A program made the position numbers and the translations under genes. The notes under the pieces were generated by a model, which saw only the letters and a list, made by a program, of their open reading frames with translations, did not search any database and was not told where the DNA came from. Positions 17,470 to 25,206 of a stretch of 34,687 bases of DNA are shown in pieces. Within the stretch, counting starts at the first letter, position 1, and the number at the start of each line of letters is the position of its first letter. This DNA is from Endomicrobiia bacterium. Lineage in GTDB: Bacteria; Elusimicrobiota; Endomicrobiia; DTEH01. The stretch is from positions 1 through 34,687 of the forward strand of contig JANXCA010000011.1 in assembly GCA_025060535.1 (NCBI GenBank), given 5' to 3'.

Positions 17470-18164
17470 AAGTACTTCCAATATACCTTATATCTTCTTT
17501 TTCTTCTTGTTTTTATTGCAATAATAATTCCACATAGAAATCCGCCTATGTGTGCCCAATAAGCTACTCCTCCAACATCTTGCCCTACAGCAAGTTTTAC
17601 CATTAAACTTTGTGTTCCGCTTAAAAATTGAAATATTATCCAAAACCCCAAAAATACAACAGCAGGTAGAACCACTATTCTACTAAAAATTCCAAATGGT
17701 ATAAGTGTTAAAATACCTGCTGATGGGTACATCACAAAATATGCACCAAGTACTCCTGAAATTGCTCCAGATGCTCCGATCATGGGAATTCTACTTGTGG
17801 GATTAAGTAAAAATTGAAAAATGCTTCCACAAATTCCACATAATATATAAACTATAAAATACTTTAAATGCCCAAATCTGTCTTCTACATTGTCTCCAAA
17901 AATATATAAAAACCACATATTTCCAATAAAATGTACGAAACCACCATGAAGGAACATAGATGTGAATAAGTTCCACCAAGAATTTGAAAAATCTGTGATT
18001 AAGCGGAAAGGTATAAGGCCATAAGAGTAAATAAAGTTTTCTATTTCATAAATATTCTGTAGATAAAAATATTGATATATAAACACCAAAGTATTTAAAG
18101 AAATGATAATATAATTTATAAATGGCTTTCTATAAGATGGAATGTTATCTTTAAGTGGAATCAT
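17466..18164 (-). CDS. Rhomboid-family intramembrane serine protease
   Basis: A polytopic membrane protease with six or seven helices. The catalytic serine lies in MIGASGAISGVLGAYF (Ser132 in GASG) and the histidine in AYWAHIGGFLCG (His205), forming the Ser-His dyad. The N-terminal family motif FLHGGFVHFIGNMWFLYIFG (71-90, Asn82) is intact, so an active enzyme is expected. Rhomboids cut membrane-anchored substrates within or near the membrane; the exported proteins encoded next to it are possible substrates, but this is speculation. The tail is very basic. The start overlaps the stop of the upstream exported gene by ATGA, and its own stop overlaps Mth938 in the same way. Confidence 0.93.
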   Translation of the reverse strand: MIPLKDNIPSYRKPFINYIIISLNTLVFIYQYFYLQNIYEIENFIYSYGLIPFRLITDFSNSWWNLFTSMFLHGGFVHFIGNMWFLYIFGDNVEDRFGHLKYFIVYILCGICGSIFQFLLNPTSRIPMIGASGAISGVLGAYFVMYPSAGILTLIPFGIFSRIVVLPAVVFLGFWIIFQFLSGTQSLMVKLAVGQDVGGVAYWAHIGGFLCGIIIAIKTRRKRRYKVYWKYL

Positions 18165-19219
18165 TTCTTTTTTGTTTTTTCTTCTTGTAACTTTGGTCTT
18201 GTAATATTTAGTTGAACTAAATTTGTGTATCCCACATTACCAAAAATATCTCTTGCTGCAAACCTTATCCAAAAATCTCCTGAGATTTCTTGGGGAATCA
18301 TTTCAAGATTTAAATGGAACACAAAGGGTTGACAATAAGTATATTTAGAAAACCTTGTAAAATTCTCTCTATCAGTTGATATTTCCATATATACACATTC
18401 TATATTAGGTGTTAAAGGTTGAATAAAAAAAACTTTTTCATCATTTTCTGGCCTTCCATCAGTAATTTGTGCTATTTTTACTTCCACTGGTAAATTTTCT
18501 GCACCTTTTGGGACTAGTTTAATAATTATTGCTGGATCAAAGACCCTAATTTGTGTTTTTAAAGAATTGTTAGGATTTATAGGAGGTGCTCCATTTATTT
18601 CGTTATTTAGCCATATATTTAATTCCTTTTGATTTTTTTCTCGCCATGCTCCTGCTAAAATAGGTGCAGAAGATGCTGAGTTTAAATAAGGTGTATTAGA
18701 ATAAATACAAATCCATATGTCTTCTGAAAAATTTACTTTTTCTATAGGAATTTCTGTAAAAAACCATTTAGCTTCGCCTGTTGTAGTAATTGCATTTTCC
18801 CAATCTCCTTCTGTAGGAATATCTTTTACTCTACATAAAAAATATCTTTGATCAGATTTCCAGGCAGGAGTAGACGCAATTCCTATGTATATGTTACCAT
18901 CTATTATTTCTTTTTCCCATGGAGGTGAAGATGGTTTTGGCTTTGTTTTAGCTCTTCCTAACTTAGCACCTACATAAATTTTTGAAAATAATTCTTTTGG
19001 TGGTAGAAGTGCTTTATTGAATTTTTTAATCCAACACATATTGCTACCTACATACCAGTTTCCATCCCAGCCACTATTTGCAAATAGAGTATATTCATTC
19101 ATTGGAACACCGCCAGTTATATATGTAGGATAATAACTTTCTTGACAAAAAGTTTTATTTGAAATAAGCAAGAAAATAAATAACAATATAAACTTTTTCA
19201 TACTTACTTTTAACCCCAT
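18161..19219 (-). CDS. Exported protein of unknown function
   Basis: Not recognised. A signal peptide is clear (KKFILLFIFLLISNKTFC, likely cut near TFC-QES). The mature part is about 325 residues, rich in Trp, Tyr and Pro, and looks all-beta. Phrases such as LFANSGWDGNWYVGSN, GNIYIGIASTPAWKS and a C-terminal ISGDFWIRFAARDIFGNVGY suggest carbohydrate-binding-like or fibronectin-like beta sandwiches, but no motif proves it. The last 80 or so residues resemble an Ig-like or FN3-type module. It has an ATG directly after the parB stop (19219) and another at 19201 that gives a more typical signal peptide; either could be used. It sits between parB and the rhomboid gene in one compact run. Confidence 0.72.
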   Translation of the reverse strand: MGLKVSMKKFILLFIFLLISNKTFCQESYYPTYITGGVPMNEYTLFANSGWDGNWYVGSNMCWIKKFNKALLPPKELFSKIYVGAKLGRAKTKPKPSSPPWEKEIIDGNIYIGIASTPAWKSDQRYFLCRVKDIPTEGDWENAITTTGEAKWFFTEIPIEKVNFSEDIWICIYSNTPYLNSASSAPILAGAWREKNQKELNIWLNNEINGAPPINPNNSLKTQIRVFDPAIIIKLVPKGAENLPVEVKIAQITDGRPENDEKVFFIQPLTPNIECVYMEISTDRENFTRFSKYTYCQPFVFHLNLEMIPQEISGDFWIRFAARDIFGNVGYTNLVQLNITRPKLQEEKTKKK

Positions 19220-20080
19220 TTACTTTTTAAAAATTTTTATAATTTTATCAAATTCATCCAAAGATTTATAATATATAATAATTTTACCCTTAGTGTTTGA
19301 AGAAGGTCTAATTTTAGTTTTTAACCCAAGGGTTTCAGAAATTTCTTTTTCAAAGTGTTTTATTTCTGCTGTGATAAAAATGTCTTTTTGTTTCTTTACT
19401 TTTTTTGACTTTAATGATTTTACGATATTTTCTATATCTCTTACAGTGAGTTTATCTTGAATGATTTTATTTGCTAACTCAATGATAGTGTTTTCATCTT
19501 TTATACTTGCTAATGCTCTAGCATGACCTGCTGATATTAAACTATCTTGAATATAGTTTATTACTTCTTGAGGTAAGTTTAGTATCCTTAATGTATTTGC
19601 TATAACACTTCTATCTTTAGAAAGTATCCTTGATAATTCTTCTTGAGTAAGGTTATATTCTTCAATTAGACTCTTATATGCATAGGCTTCTTCTATAGGA
19701 TTTAAGTCTTCTCTTTGTATGTTTTCTATAAGAGAAATTATCTTTCTTTGTTTTTCATCTAAATTTTTTACTATTGCCGGTATTTCTTTTATATTAGCAA
19801 TTTTTGCAGCACGCCATCTTCTTTCTCCACATATAATTTCGTATTTATTTTCCTCTATAGGAGAAACTATTATTGGTTCAATAATTCCTGATTGTTTTAT
19901 TGATTCAGCAAGTTGCTTTAAAGTTTCATCCTTAAAGTTTCTTCTTGGTTGCCATTTTGGCGGTTGAAGTTTATCTATTTCTATAAAAATTATACCTTCT
20001 GGTGTAGGTTGAGAAGGAATATTGCTGTTAGAAAGTTCAGATATTAATGCTTCTAATCCTCTACCAAGATGTTTTTTCAT
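19220..20080 (-). CDS. parB: Chromosome partition protein ParB
   Basis: A CTP-dependent DNA clamp that loads at parS for chromosome segregation. The protein begins HLGRGLEALISE, the usual start of chromosomal ParB/Spo0J and the part that stimulates ParA. The ParB/Srx CTP-binding box ICGERRWRAAK follows, then ENIQREDLNPIEEA. The helix-turn-helix reads LTQEELSRILSKDRSVIANT and the end is a short dimerisation domain. At 286 residues it is the normal chromosomal size. It overlaps parA by ATGA. I see no perfect 16-bp parS (TGTTTCACGTGAAACA) in the window. dnaA, rsmG and mnmG, common neighbours near origins, are absent. Confidence 0.95.
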   Translation of the reverse strand: MKKHLGRGLEALISELSNSNIPSQPTPEGIIFIEIDKLQPPKWQPRRNFKDETLKQLAESIKQSGIIEPIIVSPIEENKYEIICGERRWRAAKIANIKEIPAIVKNLDEKQRKIISLIENIQREDLNPIEEAYAYKSLIEEYNLTQEELSRILSKDRSVIANTLRILNLPQEVINYIQDSLISAGHARALASIKDENTIIELANKIIQDKLTVRDIENIVKSLKSKKVKKQKDIFITAEIKHFEKEISETLGLKTKIRPSSNTKGKIIIYYKSLDEFDKIIKIFKK

Positions 20081-20850
20081 ATTTTATTTTTAATTCCTAA
20101 AATTTCTTCTGCTAATTGTAGATATGATATTGTTACTTTAGAAAACCTGTCATAATAAAGTAAAGGTTTTCCATAACTTGGTGCTTCTGCTGCACGGATA
20201 CCCCTAGGAATTATTGTATTATATACTTTATGCTGAAAATATTTTTTTACATTATCTGCAATTTCTTCACTTAAAGAAGTACGAGTATCATACATAGTAA
20301 GTATTACTCCTTCTATAGATAAATTTTTGTTTAGATGACTTTGAACAAGATTTATTGTTTTTAATAACTGAGCTAATCCTTCTAAAGCAAAGTATTCACA
20401 CTGAATAGGTACCAGTACACTTTCACAGCTTGCAAGTGCATTTATTGTTAGCAGTCCTAATGATGGTGGACAATCTATTAAAATATAATCATATAGCATT
20501 TTTATTGGCTCTAGTGCATTTTTTAATCTGTATTCTCTATTTAACATGCTTACAAGTTCAATCTCAGCACCGGTTAAATCTATGTGAGAGGGTACTATAT
20601 CTAACCAATCTACAGATGTATTCATAATAACATTTGTTATATCCAAATCTTCAATAATTACTTTGTATATATTTTTATAGATGGTTTTATCTCTTTTTAT
20701 ACCGAATCCGCTAGTAGCATTTGCTTGAGGATCTATATCCACTACAAGCACGCTTTTTCCGTAGTATGCTAAAGAAGTAGCTAAGTTTATCACAGTGGTG
20801 GTTTTTCCTACACCTCCTTTTTGATTTGCAACAGCTATAATTCTGTTCAT
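20077..20850 (-). CDS. parA: Chromosome partition ATPase ParA/Soj
   Basis: A deviant Walker A P-loop ATPase: NQKGGVGKTTTVINLA at residues 9-24 carries the signature lysine KGGVGKT. VVDIDPQANAT (Walker A' region) and LIDCPPSLGLLT (Walker B) follow. The 257-residue length without an N-terminal HTH marks it as chromosomal Soj-type rather than plasmid type Ia. It binds DNA nonspecifically as an ATP dimer and is released by ParB. It is coupled to parB by ATGA and begins 1 nt after the stop of the UPF0016 gene, so parAB appears to share a transcript with the upstream rex run. No promoter of its own is visible. Confidence 0.95.
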   Translation of the reverse strand: MNRIIAVANQKGGVGKTTTVINLATSLAYYGKSVLVVDIDPQANATSGFGIKRDKTIYKNIYKVIIEDLDITNVIMNTSVDWLDIVPSHIDLTGAEIELVSMLNREYRLKNALEPIKMLYDYILIDCPPSLGLLTINALASCESVLVPIQCEYFALEGLAQLLKTINLVQSHLNKNLSIEGVILTMYDTRTSLSEEIADNVKKYFQHKVYNTIIPRGIRAAEAPSYGKPLLYYDRFSKVTISYLQLAEEILGIKNKI

Positions 20851-20851
20851 T

Positions 20852-21115
20852 TTATTTTGAAAATAAAAAAACTATTCCGATTATGATAAAAATTACTCCG
20901 CTTATATATTTTAAATAATAGTAGGGGAATAATTTATGTAAAGTACTTCCTATTGCTACTGCTAAAAAATTAGTAAAACAAAATGCTAATGTTGCTGCTA
21001 ACCAAACATTTAATGGTTTGGAAGATTTAGTAGCAAATGATATTATAGCAAGTTGGGTTTTATCAGCCATTTCTGCAAAAAGCATACTTATGAAAACAGT
21101 TATTATTTCTTTCAT
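20852..21115 (-). CDS. Short UPF0016/GDT1-family membrane protein (half-size)
   Basis: An 87-residue protein with three predicted helices, one copy of the UPF0016 (TMEM165/GDT1, MneA/Mnx) repeat. The cation-site motif, usually E-x-G-D-[KR]-[ST], appears as EMADKT (residues 15-20), with Ala replacing Gly. Full proteins hold two inverted repeats; half-size forms are known and probably dimerise. Family members move Mn2+ or Ca2+ across membranes. The start overlaps the PAC2 stop by one base and the stop lies one base from parA. A partner half could be elsewhere in the genome; I see none here. Confidence 0.75.
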   Translation of the reverse strand: MKEIITVFISMLFAEMADKTQLAIISFATKSSKPLNVWLAATLAFCFTNFLAVAIGSTLHKLFPYYYLKYISGVIFIIIGIVFLFSK

Positions 21116-22122
21116 TACTCCTCCATGTCTTGTTTTTTATTTTTAAGAAATAAAAGTAAAAATTTATCTTCGTATTCTTTATATACTCCCCATTTATCTA
21201 ATTCTTCTTTTAATTGTTTAGCATATTTTATATTTTCAGAGGCTAATTTAAATAATTCATTGATTCTATTTTTTGCAGATTGAGGAAGTGAAAATTTTAT
21301 CTGTTTTTTTAGTTCTTCAAAAGTTATACCAGATGTCTCTTCGGTTAAATTCTGTTTTCTTTTTAAGAAATTTTGTTTTGTATCCATATTTAATTGTTTG
21401 AAAAATCTCTGTGTTTTTTTATTTATATCTGTTAATATATTTTTTATTTTTTCGTCAAATATTTTTATATCTTCATATAATTTAGTAAAGTCAACCTCAA
21501 ATAAAAATATATCTTTTAATACCTTAAGAATAGAAAAAGCTGCTTGGGGATTAACCATTTCAGTTGTATAAAATGGAATTTCGCAGAAAATACATATGCC
21601 GTTGATATTAGATTCTTTTGCTAAAGCAAGTAATACTCCATTTGTGCCTTCAATTGAACCAAAATTGAGGATTTCAATTTCATTAAATAGTTTGATGTCG
21701 TTAGAGGTCCTTGCGATATATAATTTAGGATAATCTGTATGTAAAATATAAGATGGTAAAGCACTAAAAGTGATTATTAATGATGCTTGTAGTTGTTGAA
21801 AGAAATTTATAATTTCTTGAGTAAATTTTAAAAAATGAAAAGAAGCAGGTTCATAAGTTGCTGCAATAAATACAAAATCTGAATGTTTTTGTCTTGAATA
21901 GAATATTTTGTCTGATATATATGGAGTAGAGTAGATAATTCCTTTCTCAATAATACTACTTTGAGGAACAATATATTCTTCAATCTCAATTTCTGCAAGT
22001 ACGGAAGCTTGGAGTTGAGAAATTAAATAATTTATAACATAGTTGCCAATCATTCCTATTGATGGCCAAGAATAAAAAACTATTGGTTGTTTTAATTTTA
22101 TTTTACTTTTTTGTATGATCAT
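21115..22122 (-). CDS. PAC2-family protein with helical C-terminal extension
   Basis: The N-terminal 220 or so residues fit the PAC2 (proteasome assembly chaperone 2-like) family. QPIVFYSWPSIGMIGNYVIN opens the domain. FVFIAATYEP, IITFSALPSYI, GSIEGTNGVLLALAKE and GICIFCEIPFYTTEMVNPQA follow in the normal order. Bacterial and archaeal PAC2 proteins are common but of unknown function; some sit near proteasome or ATP-grasp genes, neither of which is here. Residues 230-335 are charged and helical, probably a coiled coil, longer than in minimal PAC2 proteins. The start overlaps rex by 20 nt and the stop touches the UPF0016 gene. Confidence 0.85.
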   Translation of the reverse strand: MIIQKSKIKLKQPIVFYSWPSIGMIGNYVINYLISQLQASVLAEIEIEEYIVPQSSIIEKGIIYSTPYISDKIFYSRQKHSDFVFIAATYEPASFHFLKFTQEIINFFQQLQASLIITFSALPSYILHTDYPKLYIARTSNDIKLFNEIEILNFGSIEGTNGVLLALAKESNINGICIFCEIPFYTTEMVNPQAAFSILKVLKDIFLFEVDFTKLYEDIKIFDEKIKNILTDINKKTQRFFKQLNMDTKQNFLKRKQNLTEETSGITFEELKKQIKFSLPQSAKNRINELFKLASENIKYAKQLKEELDKWGVYKEYEDKFLLLFLKNKKQDMEE

Positions 22123-22756
22123 ATTTTTTTAATGTATTTAAAATACAAGCCAGTCTTAGAAACTCTATTGTTAAGTCTATTTTTAATATTTTTACATTAC
22201 TTCTATAAGGTGGATTTACTACCGCAGGTGTAAAATTTAATATACCTTTTATTCCACAGGAGATGACATAATTTATAGTAGTTTGTGCTTCTTCTTGAGG
22301 TACGGTTATTACAGCAATATCGATTTTATGTTTTTTAGCAAAATTTTTTAAATTATTTAAATGATAGATTTTAATTCCATTTATTTTTTTATTTACTACT
22401 TTTTTTGATATATCAAAACCAGCTATTATACTAAATTTATGTTTTTTAAAACCAGGATATTTCATTAAAGCAGAACCTAATTTTCCACAACCAATAATTA
22501 CTACATTCCAGTTTTTGTTTATTCCTAAAACATTTGAAATTTTTTCTAAAAGAATGCTAACTTTATATCCTTTTTTAGGAACTCCTAACTGCCCAAGTAA
22601 GGCAAGGTCTTTTCTGATGATTTCTGGTGTAAAACCTAATTGGTCTGCAATTTCCTTTGAGGATATAAACTCTTTCTCATAAGGTTTAAGTAAAAGTTGA
22701 TAATATAAAGAAAATCTTGTAATTGTTCTATTTGAAAATGATATAAATTTTTTCAT
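22103..22756 (-). CDS. rex: Redox-sensing transcriptional repressor Rex
   Basis: An NADH/NAD+-responsive repressor. The N-terminal winged helix contains ISSKEIADQLGFTPEIIRKD (31-50) and LGQLGVPKKGY. The Rossmann domain begins WNVVIIGCGKLGSALMKY (83-100, GCGKLG nucleotide loop) and includes GFDISKKV (113-120). At 217 residues it is full-length. Rex usually represses fermentative and respiratory genes when NADH is low and often controls itself. It is the first gene of the minus-strand run and diverges from the 22898 gene across a 141-bp gap. I could not find a convincing Rex operator palindrome there. The end overlaps the PAC2 gene by 20 nt. Confidence 0.93.
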   Translation of the reverse strand: MKKFISFSNRTITRFSLYYQLLLKPYEKEFISSKEIADQLGFTPEIIRKDLALLGQLGVPKKGYKVSILLEKISNVLGINKNWNVVIIGCGKLGSALMKYPGFKKHKFSIIAGFDISKKVVNKKINGIKIYHLNNLKNFAKKHKIDIAVITVPQEEAQTTINYVISCGIKGILNFTPAVVNPPYRSNVKILKIDLTIEFLRLACILNTLKKYDHTKK

Positions 22757-22832
22757 AAGTTTTTTGTTTTGATGATATACTAAATATTTTTTTTTAAAAC
22801 AAGTAATAAAAAATTATTCATTAATTAATTTA

Positions 22833-22861
22833 TTGACAACTTAAAATTTTTATAGTATTAT
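22833..22861 (+). promoter_or_regulatory. Strong sigma-70-type promoter upstream of the 22898 gene
   Basis: Perfect -35 TTGACA (22833-22838), 17-bp spacer, -10 TATTAT (22856-22861). Transcription should start near 22868, giving about 30 nt of leader with AAGGGGG at 22881-22887 as SD. On the opposite strand the same -35 reads TTGTCA (22839-22834) and has a weak -10 (TAATTT, 22816-22811) at 17 bp, so rex may share the element. Confidence 0.6.
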
Positions 22862-22897
22862 ATAAAAACATTTTTAAATAAAGGGGGTTATTATATT

Positions 22898-23659
22898 ATG
22901 AAGAAAAGAAAAATGTTGTTTATTGTTTTTTTAACAACACTTAACTTTTTATATTGTGCTGATATGTTTGAAGAATTTAAAAATAGAGCACAACAACAAT
23001 ATGTAGATCCATTTACAAAAGATCTTACAGGAATAATATGTGCAAACTCTTTAAATACTGCTGAAAGTTTAGGATTATTTAAGGCTGTGCCTCCTTCTAT
23101 AGGATTAGATATTGGAGTTTCTTTAGTTCTTAAAAATGTTTCACCAGAAAATGTAATTTTAAATGAAGCTTTTAAAGATATGGGATTTAAATATATTCCA
23201 TTTTCAGTTTTAAATTTAAGTAAAGGTTTGCCACTTAACTTAGATTTAATTGGTAGATTTTTGGGTTCTTCAGATTTTGTTTTTTATGGTATAGGTCTAA
23301 AATATAAATTTTTATCGCTTCCTCCATTGATACCTGTGGTAAATTGTGCAGTAGGTGTGTTTTATAATACACTTGATGTTAAAAAAATTTTAAAACACAC
23401 ATCCTATTCTTTAAATATCATAGTTTCTGTAGATAAAATTCCTTTTGTAAGACCATATATTTTGGCAGGGATAGATAATGCTGAGTTAGTGGTAGATGAG
23501 GAGGTAGGTATAGGTGAGATGAAAAGTAAGTTTAACAATGGGATGAGATATGAAGTTGGATTGAAGTTATCTTTTATTCCTTTTATTTATTTTAATTTAG
23601 GATATTCAAATATATATGGAGTAGACGGTTATTCTTTAAGTTTAGGAGCTAAGTTTTAA
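22898..23659 (+). CDS. Exported, probably outer-membrane beta-barrel protein, unknown family
   Basis: Begins with a signal peptide (KKRKMLFIVFLTTLNFLYCA). The mature 230 residues alternate hydrophobic and polar residues with Gly and aromatics (FVFYGIGLKYKFLS, YEVGLKLSFIPFIYFNLGY). They end in LSLGAKF, with the terminal aromatic expected of BAM-assembled barrels. About ten to twelve strands would fit. It looks like an outer-membrane protein of unknown role, perhaps similar in form to DUF6588-type barrels, but I cannot confirm that. It has the best promoter in the window and a G-rich SD (AAGGGGG, 10 nt before the ATG), so it is probably well expressed. It is followed 5 nt later by the HNH gene. 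Confidence 0.7.
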   Translation: MKKRKMLFIVFLTTLNFLYCADMFEEFKNRAQQQYVDPFTKDLTGIICANSLNTAESLGLFKAVPPSIGLDIGVSLVLKNVSPENVILNEAFKDMGFKYIPFSVLNLSKGLPLNLDLIGRFLGSSDFVFYGIGLKYKFLSLPPLIPVVNCAVGVFYNTLDVKKILKHTSYSLNIIVSVDKIPFVRPYILAGIDNAELVVDEEVGIGEMKSKFNNGMRYEVGLKLSFIPFIYFNLGYSNIYGVDGYSLSLGAKF

Positions 23660-23664
23660 ATTAT

Positions 23665-24261
23665 ATGTCTCAAGTTTTAGTACTGAATAAACATTTTATA
23701 GCAATATCTTTAATTTCTTGGAGAAAAGCGATAAAATTAGTATATCTTGAGAGAGCAGATGTAGTAGATGAAGAGTATAGGACTTATTCTTTTAAAGATT
23801 GGTTTGAAATTTCTCAATGTATGAGAGATAATCCTGCTGGGTTTATTTATACCCCTAAATTTAAAATAGCAATTCCTGAAGTTATAGCATTAAAGTTTTA
23901 TGATAAAGTTCGCTTTGAAGAGCCAAAGTTGACTAGAAAAAATATATACGAACACTATGGATATAGATGTTGTTATTGTGGGGGAAAATTTAGCGTAGAT
24001 AAGCTTAATATAGATCATATTTTACCAAAATCTCGTGGAGGAAAAACAGATTGGAATAATATAGTGACATCTTGTATTGAGTGTAATTTAAAAAAAGGAA
24101 ACAAAACTCCACAAGAGGCAGGTATGAAACTTGTTATACCTCCATTTAAACCCAATAGAAGGTTAAAACTTGCTTTTGTATTTAATCCAAATGTGAAAAT
24201 TCCTACTTCTTGGCAGAAATTCATAGATAATATATATTGGAATGTTGAATTAGAAGAGTAG
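23665..24261 (+). CDS. HNH endonuclease-family protein
   Basis: The N-terminal 90 residues (SQVLVLNKHFIAISLISWRK, VYLERADVVDEEYRTYSFKDW) are the conserved front domain of a common chromosomal HNH family found in many phyla. The HNH fold follows at 100-150. A zinc-holding pair is in RCCYCGGKF (Cys102, Cys105) and a second in SCIECN (Cys137, Cys140). The catalytic IDHILPKSRGGKTDWNNIV has Asp117-His118 and Asn131. The fold is complete, so nuclease activity is possible. The family is not tied to a restriction system and no methylase is near; its role is unknown. It starts 5 nt after the barrel-protein gene and probably shares its transcript. Confidence 0.9.
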   Translation: MSQVLVLNKHFIAISLISWRKAIKLVYLERADVVDEEYRTYSFKDWFEISQCMRDNPAGFIYTPKFKIAIPEVIALKFYDKVRFEEPKLTRKNIYEHYGYRCCYCGGKFSVDKLNIDHILPKSRGGKTDWNNIVTSCIECNLKKGNKTPQEAGMKLVIPPFKPNRRLKLAFVFNPNVKIPTSWQKFIDNIYWNVELEE

Positions 24262-24286
24262 ATAATTATCATTTAGGAGGTAAAAT

Positions 24287-25174
24287 ATGTATTTATCTCC
24301 TTTAAGTTTAATAATTATAGTATTAGGTATAATATATGTATTTAAGGCAATAAAAATAGTTCGTCAACACGAAAGGGGACTTATTGAGACATTAGGAAGA
24401 TATACTCGCACAGTGGAGCCAGGATTAGTTGTTATATTTCCTCCTCTTCAGAAAATTAGGATTGTGGATATGAGAGAGCAAGTTATAGATGTTCCTCCAC
24501 AAGATGTTATAACTAAAGATAATGTAGTGGTCACTGTTGATGCAGTGATATACTTTCAAGTGATTGACCCCGTAAAAGTAGTATATGAGGTGTCTAATTT
24601 TTCTTTAGCTGCTTTAAAATTAGCTCAAACAAATCTAAGAAATGTAATAGGAGATCTTGAATTAGATCAGACACTTACTTCAAGGGAAAAAATTAATTTA
24701 CAGCTAAGACAAGTATTAGATGAAGCTACTGATAAATGGGGAGTAAAAATTACAAGGGTAGAAATTCAAAAAATAGAACCGCCAAAGGACATTACTGATG
24801 CTATGAGTAAACAGATGAAAGCTGAGAGAGAAAAGAGAGCAATGATACTTGAAGCAGAAGGTATAAGGCAAGCAGCGATTTTAAAAGCAGAAGGAGAAAA
24901 ACAGGCAGCTATCCTTACTGCTGAAGGTAAAGCAGAGGCGATAAAAAAAGTAGCAGATGCTGAAAAGTATCAAATAGAGATTGTTTATGATGCGATTCAC
25001 AAAGGGAGACCCACTAATGATCTTATAGCTATAAAATATCTTGAAACCCTTCAGAAAATAGCAGATGGTAAAGCTACTAAGATTTTTCTCCCTATTGAAG
25101 CTACAGGTGTATTAGGGTCAATAGCGGGAATAAAAGAATTATTTGTAGAAACTAAAGAGGAAGAAAAGAAATAA
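24287..25174 (+). CDS. SPFH/stomatin-prohibitin-family membrane protein
   Basis: One N-terminal helix (residues 3-20) anchors the protein. The SPFH domain then runs from RQHERGLIETLGRYTRTVEP (26-45) to about residue 180, including TKDNVVVTVDAVIYFQV and WGVKITRVEIQKIEPP. A helical region has three 11-residue repeats of the form AEGxxQAAIL (188-220), typical of bacterial stomatins, which form large ring or cage assemblies in the membrane. The usual NfeD partner and protease gene are not adjacent. A perfect AGGAGG (24275-24280) lies 6 nt before the ATG, so translation should be efficient. Likely role: membrane microdomain organisation or protease control. Confidence 0.92.
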   Translation: MYLSPLSLIIIVLGIIYVFKAIKIVRQHERGLIETLGRYTRTVEPGLVVIFPPLQKIRIVDMREQVIDVPPQDVITKDNVVVTVDAVIYFQVIDPVKVVYEVSNFSLAALKLAQTNLRNVIGDLELDQTLTSREKINLQLRQVLDEATDKWGVKITRVEIQKIEPPKDITDAMSKQMKAEREKRAMILEAEGIRQAAILKAEGEKQAAILTAEGKAEAIKKVADAEKYQIEIVYDAIHKGRPTNDLIAIKYLETLQKIADGKATKIFLPIEATGVLGSIAGIKELFVETKEEEKK

Positions 25175-25206
25175 TTTTATTTACTTACAAAGAAAGGAGA
25201 AAAACT

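Noticed and set aside
19220-20850. A parS site or replication origin near parAB
   Set aside because: I saw no TGTTTCACGTGAAACA-like palindrome anywhere; TTTCACGATAAA near 32019 matches only half. There is no dnaA, no DnaA-box cluster and no mnmG/rsmG nearby.
23665-24261. HNH gene as part of a restriction or defence system
   Set aside because: No methyltransferase, specificity subunit, toxin-antitoxin or phage gene is nearby, and the N-terminal domain marks a common stand-alone chromosomal family.
24262-24271. Perfect palindrome GATAATTATC between the HNH and SPFH genes
   Set aside because: Ten bases of almost only A/T are expected by chance at this composition, and it has no promoter element or T run to give it a role.
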